Below, piece after piece: positions 7,526-13,278 of a DNA stretch of 16,222 nt. The stretch is from contig DUZB01000041.1 of NCBI GenBank assembly GCA_013349725.1, forward strand, positions 1 through 16,222, in the 5' to 3' direction. Position numbers and translations under genes: made by a program. Position 1 is the stretch's first letter. Each line of letters opens with the position of its first letter. The notes beneath the pieces were generated by a model. That model did no database searches. It was not told the origin of the DNA and was given only the letters and a program-made list of their open reading frames with translations. The stretch comes from Deltaproteobacteria bacterium. GTDB taxonomy: Bacteria > Desulfobacterota > DSM-4660 > Desulfatiglandales > Desulfatiglandaceae.

Positions 7526-8500
7526 ATGGAAAAGGAAAACACCATTACCAGGAAAATTTCAATAGGGCTTATCATCGGCCTCATCATTCTCGTTACAGCG
7601 GTAGCCTTTGCGGTAACATCGCGAAATGAGACAATACAGCCTCAGCGGTCTCCCGAAGAACCCGCGGCGGCATTGGAAACAAATAAAGATCTCTCCAAAG
7701 CAATCCTGAATGTACGCGATATGTCCTGTTCCGGATGCATTGCCACCATTAAAGGCAGTCTTGAAGGAATCCCGGGAATTAAAGACATTCTTGTAGATCT
7801 CGCCGGCGGAAAGGCGGAAGTCTATTACGATCAGGCGTTGCTTCCTGACCCTGCCCCCATTGCAAGCGCGATCACCGCGGCCGGTTATCCGGCAAAGATT
7901 TTGAAAACCGTCAGTGCCGAAGAAATCAGAAAAGAGAACAATCTCGCAGCGTCAAAAGCAAATGTTTATATCGCATCCGTGAGCGGTTATGATATCTCAA
8001 GGGCTGATTTTGATGTGGAGATGAAGGCGGCAAAGCAAAGGCTCCAGAAAAGCTATGGCGATGAGCTCACCAATCCGAATGCGGCAGCCCTCAATGACAG
8101 GTTGAAAGCCCAGGTCGCCTCCAGGTTGATTGACGAGGGCATCCTGCTTCGGGAAATCGATCGCGCCGGCTATAAGGTGGATGAAAAGACCATGAATACA
8201 GAGTTGGAGAAATACATTCGGGAAAGCGGAAAAACCGAAAAAGAGTTCGAAAAATCGGTTCTTGACGCAGGATACAAATACGACTATTTCAAAAAGAAAT
8301 TTGAAGCGGGCCTCTTGATCAACCGGTACGTGGATGAAAAGGTATTGGCCGATACAAAAGACTCCAACGACCGCCGCAGGATCTTCGCATCCTGGTTCAA
8401 TAACTCAAAGGGCCTTACAGAAGTTCTCTATTATGACAAGGATATCGAAAAGGCCATAAAGAATCAGAGCGCATCGAGCAGTTGCTGCGCATCGAAATGA
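7526..8500 (+). CDS. membrane-anchored fusion of HMA metal-binding domain and SurA-like chaperone domain
   Basis: This 324-residue protein has a hydrophobic anchor or uncleaved signal (~11-31) that would place the rest in the periplasm. Residues ~58-127 form a heavy-metal-associated domain with the metal pair in MSCSGC (C68, C71) and the usual 'GIPGIKDILVDLAGGKAEV' pattern. Residues ~145-285 are helical and resemble the N-terminal chaperone domain of SurA/PrsA-type foldases (ISRADFDVEMK, LKAQVASRLIDEGILLREI, INRYVDEKV). No parvulin isomerase domain follows. The tail ends in SSSCCASK with vicinal C320-C321. HMA plus SurA-like helices in one polypeptide is unusual and suggests metal delivery coupled to folding or transport. 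A good AAGGAG (7514-7519) precedes the ATG, 24 nt after the ATPase stop, so it belongs to the same operon. Confidence 0.82.
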   Translation: MEKENTITRKISIGLIIGLIILVTAVAFAVTSRNETIQPQRSPEEPAAALETNKDLSKAILNVRDMSCSGCIATIKGSLEGIPGIKDILVDLAGGKAEVYYDQALLPDPAPIASAITAAGYPAKILKTVSAEEIRKENNLAASKANVYIASVSGYDISRADFDVEMKAAKQRLQKSYGDELTNPNAAALNDRLKAQVASRLIDEGILLREIDRAGYKVDEKTMNTELEKYIRESGKTEKEFEKSVLDAGYKYDYFKKKFEAGLLINRYVDEKVLADTKDSNDRRRIFASWFNNSKGLTEVLYYDKDIEKAIKNQSASSSCCASK

Positions 8501-8521
8501 TATGTAGATCGTTCTTCCCCG

Positions 8522-8551
8522 CCCGTTCCACCCCCCCGGGGATGGAATGGG
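8522..8551 (+). terminator. stem-loop after the HMA-SurA gene (possible terminator)
   Basis: CCCGTTCCA (8522-8530) pairs with TGGAATGGG (8543-8551) through eight Watson-Crick pairs and one G-T, with a C/G-rich loop that can extend the stem. It lies 22 nt past the stop codon. There is no T-tract behind it, so it may instead protect the mRNA end or only partly terminate before the YHS gene. Confidence 0.4.
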
Positions 8552-8628
8552 TTAACCAGTATCCATTGTGCTTTTGGATTTTCAATTTTAGATAGTCAAT
8601 AATCAATCCCACGAAAGGAGTGTTGAAA

Positions 8629-8886
8629 ATGGAACAGATCAAAAAAGAATCGAAGACAGCCATAGACCCGGTGTGCGGCATGGAAATACAACCAGATAAC
8701 TTCAACCTCTCAGCCATATACATGGGACAGCCCTATCATTTCTGTACGGAGAGCTGCCTCCAGGCTTTCAAAGAGGATGAGCAAAGATATGCAGGTCAAA
8801 ATAAAAGAAAGAACAAAGGATGGTGGGCGCGCTATCTGGAGAAGCTCAAAAAACAGGAAGAGGACATCCGTTCCTGCTGTCATTGA
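8629..8886 (+). CDS. small YHS-domain metal-binding protein
   Basis: This 85-residue protein contains a YHS domain (~12-56): DPVCGMEI (C16) and YHFCTESCLQAF (C39, C43), then RY. YHS domains occur in copper and other heavy-metal transport ATPases and in small stand-alone metal-handling proteins, where the cysteines bind the metal. The basic, Trp-containing tail ends RSCCH, a vicinal-cysteine end like that of the HMA-SurA protein just upstream. A longer in-frame reading from GTG 8620 exists, but AAAGGAG at 8614-8620 sits 8 nt before ATG 8629, which fixes the start there. It lies 128 nt after the previous gene, behind a stem-loop. It probably works with the same metal system; the metal is not determined. 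Confidence 0.88.
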   Translation: MEQIKKESKTAIDPVCGMEIQPDNFNLSAIYMGQPYHFCTESCLQAFKEDEQRYAGQNKRKNKGWWARYLEKLKKQEEDIRSCCH

Positions 8887-9055
8887 GCCGGTTCCCCGGA
8901 TATTACCGCCCGAATGAGAATTGCTGCTCTTTTTTTGAATCCCCTTTCGTTTAAAAGCAAATCTGTGTTATCGTAGGAACCGATTTCTTCTTTTTTTGAA
9001 AATGGATTTCTTTGTGAAATTGAAACGGGTTGTTTCTTTCATGAGGAGTTTTTCT

Positions 9056-9081
9056 CGTTCCCACGCTCCTGCGTGGGAATG
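9056..9081. repeat. REP-like hairpin
   Basis: An 11-bp stem (9056-9066 with 9071-9081; one G-T pair) encloses a TCCT loop. The core GTTCCCACGC/GCGTGGGAAT is a pattern I know as a frequently scattered extragenic palindrome in proteobacterial genomes. It lacks a T-tract, so it is more likely a dispersed repeat than a terminator. Confidence 0.6.
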
Positions 9082-9141
9082 CATACCGTATAGATTCCAA
9101 CGCTGAGCCATGGAAGCAGGTATTCGACCACTGCCGACTCC

Positions 9142-9173
9142 GGACACTGGACACCGGACATTGGACATTGGAC
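9142..9173. repeat. degenerate heptamer array (GGACAYY)
   Basis: Four and a half units with period 7: GGACACT, GGACACC, GGACATT, GGACATT, then GGAC. The last two full units are identical. It is non-coding and lies just upstream of the cyclase-family gene. Such arrays can vary in copy number. Confidence 0.8.
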
Positions 9174-9214
9174 TTTTCCCCAAAGTGCACTACCCTTTTT
9201 AAGGAGAAAAAATT

Positions 9215-10000
9215 ATGGCAATACAAATCATTGATCTATCCGTTGCAATAGCATCGGGTTTGCCCAGTGACCCGGAAATGATGATCCCCAAAATTGACTA
9301 CGTGAGCCACTCAGAAGGGGCGGAACAGATGGAGGAATTTTTCCCGGGTCTCAAAAAAGAACAGCTTCCCGGCGGATTGGGCTGGGCCCTTGAATTTATG
9401 CATCTGACCACCCATTCCGGGACTCATCTGGATGCGCCTTTCCATTATCATCCCACCATGGATGGCGGTCTGCCCGCCCTGACTATTGACCAGGTTCCAC
9501 TGGAATGGTGTTTCCAGGATGGCATTGTGCTTGACTTTGCCTATAAAGCAGACGGAGAGCGCATTACGGCCTCAGATGTACAGAGCAAACTTGATGAGAT
9601 TGAATATTCCTTGAAGCCTTTGGATATCGTGCTCGTCAGGACCGGCGCGGACCGTTTCTGGGGAAAGCCTGAATACCTGATAAAGGGTGCCGGCATGACA
9701 AGGGAGTCCACCCTGTATCTGATGGAGAGGGGCATAAAGGTCGTGGGGATTGATGCATGGTCCTGGGACCGGCCCCTTCCCTTTCTTGCGGAAGAATTCA
9801 AAAAAACAGGAGACCCTTCGGTTATCTGGGAAGCCCATTTCGCGGGGATTGAAAAAGGCTATTGCCATATGGAAAAGCTGGCCAACCTGGACCAAATACC
9901 AAAAGCCCACGGCTTCAAAGTCGCCTGTTTTCCCATAAAGATCCAATCAGCATCTGCGGGTTGGGTGCGCGCTGTGGCCATCGTGGAGGATTCGGAATAA
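9215..10000 (+). CDS. cyclase-family metal-dependent hydrolase (kynurenine formamidase-like)
   Basis: This 261-residue protein belongs to the cyclase/KynB family, whose members hydrolyse amides or cyclic compounds using two metal ions bound by an HxGTHxDxPxH motif. Here the motif is complete at residues 67-77, H67-S-G-T-H71-L-D73-A-P-F-H77. Other family features are the N-terminal IIDLSVAIASGLP, LVRTGADRFW, VVGIDAWSWDRP and WEAHFAGIEKGY. No tryptophan-degradation neighbours are present, so the true substrate is open; N-formylkynurenine is only one option. The protein is cytoplasmic (no signal). AAGGAG at 9201-9206 is 8 nt before the ATG. It appears to be a single-gene unit closed by the strong hairpin at 10005-10036. 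Confidence 0.9.
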   Translation: MAIQIIDLSVAIASGLPSDPEMMIPKIDYVSHSEGAEQMEEFFPGLKKEQLPGGLGWALEFMHLTTHSGTHLDAPFHYHPTMDGGLPALTIDQVPLEWCFQDGIVLDFAYKADGERITASDVQSKLDEIEYSLKPLDIVLVRTGADRFWGKPEYLIKGAGMTRESTLYLMERGIKVVGIDAWSWDRPLPFLAEEFKKTGDPSVIWEAHFAGIEKGYCHMEKLANLDQIPKAHGFKVACFPIKIQSASAGWVRAVAIVEDSE

Positions 10001-10004
10001 TCTG

Positions 10005-10037
10005 AACAGTGAGCGCCCCCAAAGGCGCTCACTGTTT
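10005..10037 (+). terminator. strong hairpin terminator after the cyclase-family gene
   Basis: A perfect 13-bp stem, AACAGTGAGCGCC (10005-10017) with GGCGCTCACTGTT (10024-10036), closes a CCCAAA loop 4 nt after the stop codon. The trailing T run is short (TTT, then CAA). It is a probable intrinsic terminator and is nearly symmetrical, so it could act in both directions. Confidence 0.7.
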
Positions 10038-10105
10038 CAAATGGTAAAGCGCCTCTTCGCTTCCGACAAAAGAGACCTTTTCCTTCTTTTTGATTCTCCA
10101 TTTAA

Positions 10106-10455
10106 GCAGGTTCTGAAGGTCTACGGCGCCTTGTTAGAATAGAACAGATACATACCTTATGCGAGAGTAATATGGCGGAACTCTTTGTGGTTCTGATGCC
10201 CGGCAGGTTCCTGGTTGAAAGGCCGGGATCTCAATCAACTCAGTTCCAGGAGTATCTTCGGGAAAAGATTATCGAGAAATGCAGGAAACTGAACATCCGC
10301 CTTATCGATCCGGCCCTTCATCTGAAAACACTCCACAGCGAAACGGGGAAAAACTCTTTCATCCTAACGAAGGCCATATGAATGCCGGAGGGCATCAGGT
10401 CACCGCCCAAACCATCCACAAACAACTCAAACCGGAATTTCCGACTCAACCGTGA
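10106..10455 (+). pseudogene. 3' remnant of an SGNH-hydrolase-like gene with a 1-base frameshift
   Basis: The frame opened after TAA 10103-10105 reads LVRIEQIHTLCE and then MAELFVVLMPGRFLVERPG, continuing as far as HSETGKN, where it drifts to a stop at 10381. Switching frame at the GGGGAAAAAC run (about 10344-10353) continues the homologous-looking sequence as LFHPNEGHMNAGGHQVTAQ and ends at TGA 10453-10455. Restoring one A would give GKKLFHPNEGHMN. The GHxNxxGH end resembles the last conserved block of SGNH/GDSL hydrolases (usually D-x-H-x-N; here Glu replaces Asp). The N-terminal catalytic serine block is missing. An ATG start at 10172 has no ribosome site. I read it as a truncated, frameshifted relic; a sequencing indel could explain only the frameshift. 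Confidence 0.6.
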
Positions 10456-10848
10456 AATGGCACTGAAGCAGCCTGCTTTCCAACGTCTCATGAGACTATT
10501 ATGTCTCATGGTTGATACGATACAATATAGGCTGTTCCCTCATTTTCTTTCGTAAAAAAACCCGGGGCTTCCAGAAAGATAAAACTCAACGTATTGATTT
10601 GCATGTGTATTCATTCATATGTCCGCCAATTTAAAAAGTTGGCATAGAACTTGGATGTTCAATACAGCAGTAGTTCTGCAAGGATAGATTTGTGATGTCT
10701 GATTTCATTCGGATTTTCGATTTGAGGTTTTGAATTTTACGTTTTTAGCGGATCAGCCTTTAATCAACATCTTCTTGTTTCCAGTTTGCAGGAAATTAAC
10801 CGAACAGAGAGATGAAATGTTTAATTTTGTTTTAGGAGGGAATTGGAA
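10456..10848 (+). other. 393-bp intergenic region before the oxygen-defence island
   Basis: It contains a GTCTCAT inverted-repeat cluster (10485-10509, listed separately) and A/T-rich sequence, with the ribosome site AGGAGGG at 10834-10840. I see no gene and no promoter pair good enough to list. Confidence 0.55.
10485..10509. repeat. three interleaved GTCTCAT half-sites (operator-like or hairpin)
   Basis: GTCTCATGAGAC (10485-10496) is a perfect 12-bp palindrome. Its right half ATGAGAC also pairs with a third site, GTCTCAT (10503-10509), across TATTAT to give perfect 7-bp arms. The spacing of direct copies is 18 bp. No T-tract follows. It may be a regulator site or an mRNA hairpin behind the SGNH remnant. 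Confidence 0.45.
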
Positions 10849-11052
10849 ATGAGGCCATGTGATAAAAGCATTAAGATGACTCTTGGCCTTGTTGAGGACA
10901 TGCTGGGGCTTGCTGATGAAGGAGATGCGGTTCGGGAGGATTCCGGTTGCGGAATACTCTATGGAGTACTCAGGGATGCGGCTTTTAAAATCAAAAAACT
11001 GGCCGAATCTGAAAAGAATGCACATATTAAAAAGGGCTGGTGGAAGGAATAG
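10849..11052 (+). CDS. small conserved-looking protein of unknown function
   Basis: This 67-residue cytoplasmic protein, MRPCDKSIKMTLGLVEDM onward, is mostly helical, with two cysteines (C4 and C34, the latter in EDSGCGILYG) and a basic end HIKKGWWKE. I do not recognise a named family. The sequence looks constrained (balanced composition, no low complexity), and AGGAGGG at 10834-10840 is a strong ribosome site 8 nt before ATG 10849. An earlier in-frame TTG at 10843 is too close to that site to be the start. It heads a run of redox genes and precedes a mini winged-helix gene, so a role in oxygen or redox response is a guess from position only. Confidence 0.75.
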   Translation: MRPCDKSIKMTLGLVEDMLGLADEGDAVREDSGCGILYGVLRDAAFKIKKLAESEKNAHIKKGWWKE

Positions 11053-11123
11053 AACCAGCAACAGATATATGGGTATTTGATCTAATAATGTTTAACATGA
11101 ATTGATATGGAGAGGGAAACAAC

Positions 11124-11300
11124 ATGGAAAGTAAGGTATTAGAGGCAATGAAAAAAGCCAACAAGCCAGTCAGACCGGGGGATATTGCAAAAGAACTTGG
11201 ACTGGAGAGCAAAGAAGTTTCCAGAATCATAAACAACCTCAAGAAGGATGGAAAAGTATTTTCTCCGAAAAGATGTTTCTATTCGATCAGTGAGGGTTAA
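11124..11300 (+). CDS. 58-residue winged helix-turn-helix protein (possible regulator)
   Basis: The protein is a single minimal HTH/winged-helix unit. [28 protein letters not shown] supplies the first helices, [18 protein letters not shown] the recognition helix and wing, and [11 protein letters not shown] the end. '[25 protein letters not shown]' is a textbook wHTH pattern. There is no ligand or metal domain; the only cysteine is C51 in SPKRCFY. GGAGAGGGA (11109-11117) precedes the ATG by 7 nt. It lies 26 nt before a rubredoxin gene and is probably co-transcribed with it, making it a candidate local regulator of the oxygen-defence genes; C51 could in principle sense redox state. Direct DNA binding is inferred from the fold. 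Confidence 0.8.
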   Translation: MESKVLEAMKKANKPVRPGDIAKELGLESKEVSRIINNLKKDGKVFSPKRCFYSISEG

Positions 11301-11326
11301 TTCTTGTAAGCTTCCTGGAGGAAAAA

Positions 11327-11536
11327 ATGGCGCAACCTGAAGAGATGTGGCAATGCCAATCGACCAATTGTGGGTATATCTACAATCCTGACAAAGGGGA
11401 TCGTAAAGGAAAAATCCCCAAAGGAACTGTTTTTGAAGATCTTCCAGAGAACTGGAAATGTCCCGTGTGTGGAGCAAGCAGGAAGGCGTTTAAGCCACTT
11501 GGCGGGCCGGGTTCTGTTGCGGAAGGGAATATATAA
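11327..11536 (+). CDS. rubredoxin with an expanded first knuckle (C-X4-C)
   Basis: This 69-residue iron-binding electron carrier has the second knuckle CPVCGA normal (C45, C48) but a first knuckle C10-QSTN-C15, four residues between the cysteines instead of two. The rubredoxin landmarks [10 protein letters not shown] and [11 protein letters not shown] are intact. A second rubredoxin with a four-residue spacing is known from Desulfovibrio desulfuricans, so the iron site is probably still formed but with altered properties. A C-terminal extension ([13 protein letters not shown]) is flexible-looking. GGAGG (11317-11321) precedes the ATG by 5 nt. The likely partner is rubrerythrin or another peroxide/oxygen reductase in this island. 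Confidence 0.93.
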   Translation: MAQPEEMWQCQSTNCGYIYNPDKGDRKGKIPKGTVFEDLPENWKCPVCGASRKAFKPLGGPGSVAEGNI

Positions 11537-11596
11537 AATATGCATTTACCCAATGGCCCTTTAAAAATGAGAGTCTTGGGATGAAAGGAAACAAAG

Positions 11597-11797
11597 ATGA
11601 CCGCAAGTGAATGGAAAAAAGTGCACCTGTATCAATGCCCGTGCGGTTATGCCTATGAGCCTGAAAAAGGGGATGAAAACAAAGGGTGGAAACCTGGAAC
11701 CCCATTTGAAAAACTGCCCGATCAACTGACTTGCCCTTCATGCCAGAGGGCTAAGATGCATTTTCGGGAAAAAAGTTTTTCGGTTCCGCTTAAATGA
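11597..11797 (+). CDS. rubredoxin-like protein with a contracted first knuckle (C-X-C)
   Basis: This 66-residue protein is built like a rubredoxin: [10 protein letters not shown], then [13 protein letters not shown]. The first cysteine pair is C14-P-C16, one residue apart, instead of C-x2-C. The second pair is normal (C46, C49). The DNA (TGC CCG TGC) leaves no doubt about the reading and the frame is clean on both sides. It may bind Fe or Zn with strained geometry, or be a structural relative rather than a carrier. AAAGGA upstream fits the ATG at 11597. It lies 60 nt after the CX4C rubredoxin, and the rubrerythrin promoter candidate begins 2 nt past its stop. Confidence 0.88.
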   Translation: MTASEWKKVHLYQCPCGYAYEPEKGDENKGWKPGTPFEKLPDQLTCPSCQRAKMHFREKSFSVPLK

Positions 11798-11799
11798 AT

Positions 11800-11829
11800 T
11801 TGACATGCCTGTTTTTTGTTTTTTAAGAT
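11800..11829 (+). promoter_or_regulatory. promoter candidate for rubrerythrin
   Basis: TTGACA (11800-11805), 18 nt, then TAAGAT (11824-11829). The perfect -35 box and A/T-rich spacer support a sigma-70-type promoter about 45 nt upstream of the rubrerythrin ATG. It starts immediately after the preceding gene's stop codon, so rubrerythrin may have its own start as well as read-through. Confidence 0.5.
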
Positions 11830-11832
11830 TTC

Positions 11833-11857
11833 TGTAAAAACCATGTAACGCTTTACA
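11833..11857 (+). promoter_or_regulatory. operator-like inverted repeat upstream of rubrerythrin
   Basis: TGTAAA (11833-11838) and TTTACA (11852-11857) are perfect inverted half-sites with a 13-nt spacer, lying between the -10 box and the ribosome site AGGAGG (11862-11867). Position fits a repressor. It does not match the PerR or Fur consensus that I know. Confidence 0.35.
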
Positions 11858-11875
11858 ATTCAGGAGGAATTCGTT

Positions 11876-12448
11876 ATGAAGTTAAAAGGCAGCCAGACTG
11901 AAATCAATCTGCTCACCGCATTTGCAGGAGAATCACAGGCAAGAAATCGCTATACCTATTTTGCAAGCCAGGCGAAGAAAGAAGGATTTGTTCAGATATC
12001 CTACATATTCGAAGAAACGGCGAACCAGGAGAAAGAGCATGCCAAGCGGCTTTTCAAATTCCTGGAGGGTGGAGAAGTGAGCATTACTGCCGCGTTTCCG
12101 GCCGGCGTCATCGGATCTACCCTGGAAAATCTTAAAGCTTCCGCTGCAGGGGAACATTATGAACAGACGGAGATGTATCCCGGCTTTGCAAACATTGCGA
12201 GAGAAGAAGGTTTTGGCGAGATCGCCGTTGTCTTTGAATCCATAGCTGTAGCGGAAAAGCAGCATGAGAAGAGGTACAACGACCTGGCTGCAAACATAGC
12301 AGCAGGCAGAGTATTCAAAAAAGACGCGGAAGTGGTTTGGAGATGCAGAAATTGCGGGTATATCCATACCGGGAAAGAAGCGCCAAATGACTGCCCGGCC
12401 TGTGCTCATCCCCAGGCGTATTTTGAAGAGCTGGGTGAGAATTACTGA
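11876..12448 (+). CDS. rbr: rubrerythrin (peroxide-reducing diiron + rubredoxin protein)
   Basis: Rubrerythrin reduces hydrogen peroxide in the cytoplasm of anaerobes with electrons from rubredoxin. This 190-residue copy is complete. The four-helix diiron domain (1-145) carries the expected ligands E19 (GESQARNRY), E52 and H55 (ETANQEKEHAKR), E93 and E96 (GEHYEQTE), and E127 and H130 (VAEKQHEKRY). The C-terminal rubredoxin domain has C157, C160, C173 and C176 (CRNCGY, CPACAHPQAYF), all normal. AGGAGG (11862-11867) lies 8 nt before the ATG. It sits between two odd rubredoxins and desulfoferrodoxin, its typical functional company. Confidence 0.97.
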   Translation: MKLKGSQTEINLLTAFAGESQARNRYTYFASQAKKEGFVQISYIFEETANQEKEHAKRLFKFLEGGEVSITAAFPAGVIGSTLENLKASAAGEHYEQTEMYPGFANIAREEGFGEIAVVFESIAVAEKQHEKRYNDLAANIAAGRVFKKDAEVVWRCRNCGYIHTGKEAPNDCPACAHPQAYFEELGENY

Positions 12449-12496
12449 GAATCACTAAAAACCCCAAATTTTAATCACTTTTTAAAGGAGGATATC

Positions 12497-12871
12497 ATGG
12501 CTGAAAGACTGGAAGTCTATAAATGTGAAGTGTGCGGGAATATCATTGAAGTATTACACGGCGCCGCCGGGGAACTGGTATGTTGCGGAAAACCGATGAT
12601 TCTTCAGAAAGAAAATACCGTTGATGCCGCCAAGGAAAAACATGTGCCTGTAGTAGAAAAGACAGCCGGCGGATTCAAGGTGAAAGTAGGCAGCGTTGCC
12701 CATCCGATGGAGGAGAAGCATTTTATCGAATGGATAGAAGTGATCGCCGATGGAAAAGCCTATACACAGTTCCTGAAACCCGGGGATGCGCCTGAAGCCA
12801 CTTTCAATATTGCAGCTGATAGCGTAACAGCCAGAGAATACTGTACGATTCACGGACAGTGGAAAAGCTGA
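12497..12871 (+). CDS. dfx: desulfoferrodoxin / superoxide reductase (two-iron, class I type)
   Basis: It reduces superoxide to hydrogen peroxide in the cytoplasm, taking electrons from rubredoxin. This 124-residue protein has both iron sites. The N-terminal desulforedoxin centre has C10, C13, C29 and C30; the catalytic centre has H49, H69, H75, C116 and H119, with conserved E47-K48 beside H49. The motifs [23 protein letters not shown] and CTIHGQW are all present. Numbering coincides with the classic Desulfovibrio/Desulfoarculus proteins. AAGGAGG (12485-12491) is 5 nt before the ATG, and the gene lies 48 nt after rubrerythrin, so the peroxide made here would be removed by its neighbour. Confidence 0.97.
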   Translation: MAERLEVYKCEVCGNIIEVLHGAAGELVCCGKPMILQKENTVDAAKEKHVPVVEKTAGGFKVKVGSVAHPMEEKHFIEWIEVIADGKAYTQFLKPGDAPEATFNIAADSVTAREYCTIHGQWKS

Positions 12872-12896
12872 TCGGACACGGAAAGGAGAATAACCC

Positions 12897-13052
12897 ATGG
12901 GAGAATGGAAATGTAAAGAGTGCGGATACAGTCTTCAGGCGAATGTGCCACCTGAGAAGTGCCCATCCTGCAAACAGAAGTGTGAATTTCTTGATGTTGC
13001 CTGCTATATTCCTGACTGCGGTGCAACAGGTCAGGATCCCAGGCTGAAATAA
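12897..13052 (+). CDS. 51-residue rubredoxin-like Cys-knuckle protein
   Basis: MGEWKCKECGYSLQANVPPE begins a miniature rubredoxin-like fold with knuckles C6-x2-C9 and C22-x2-C25, resembling the terminal domain of rubrerythrin. Three further cysteines follow (C29, C36, C41), giving seven in 51 residues. The central strand loop between the knuckles is shorter than in rubredoxin. It may carry Fe or Zn and serve as an electron carrier or scaffold. AAAGGAG (12882-12888) gives a good start, 25 nt after desulfoferrodoxin, inside the same operon. It is easily missed because of its size. Confidence 0.82.
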   Translation: MGEWKCKECGYSLQANVPPEKCPSCKQKCEFLDVACYIPDCGATGQDPRLK

Positions 13053-13080
13053 GGTTCCCCTGAAAACTGGAGGTTGAAGG

Positions 13081-13260
13081 ATGTCTGAAAAAAAGTACAG
13101 CGTAAGGGCGGAATGCCCGGAGTGTGCGTGCGGAAGCATAAGCCATATCACCCCCGAAGCAATGAGAAAAAAATTTATCGGAGATGAAAAGGAAATCGAT
13201 ATCCTTTGTCCGCTCTGCGGGGCGAAACACAAAGGGCAACTGGAAGAAGAAAAGGATTAA
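13081..13260 (+). CDS. 59-residue zinc-ribbon-like protein
   Basis: The protein has C12-x2-C15-x-C17 near the start (ECPECACGS) and C43-x2-C46 (LCPLCGAKHKG) near the end, separated by a charged helix-like middle. This is a zinc-ribbon or iron-knuckle arrangement, but I do not recognise the family. GGAGG (13069-13073) lies 7 nt before the ATG. It is 28 nt after the previous tiny protein and 18 nt before flavodoxin, so it is clearly part of the redox operon. The acidic tail QLEEEKD may dock on a partner. Confidence 0.78.
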   Translation: MSEKKYSVRAECPECACGSISHITPEAMRKKFIGDEKEIDILCPLCGAKHKGQLEEEKD

Positions 13261-13278
13261 GAGACCCGGAGGTCAAGG

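Larger units (their letters stand above)
8887..9214 (+). other. 328-bp intergenic region with small repeats
   Basis: No gene is supported. It holds an 11-bp perfect-loop hairpin (9056-9081), a degenerate heptamer array (9142-9173) and the ribosome site AAGGAG (9201-9206) of the next gene. No convincing promoter pair was found. Confidence 0.6.

Noticed and set aside
10640..10654. sigma-54-like TGGCAT-N5-TTGG
   Set aside because: The -12 element has GG instead of the near-invariant GC, and the nearest gene start is about 200 nt away.
12804..13232. 142- and 129-residue minus-strand frames
   Set aside because: They are antisense to desulfoferrodoxin and the small knuckle genes, which have good ribosome sites and conserved cysteine motifs.
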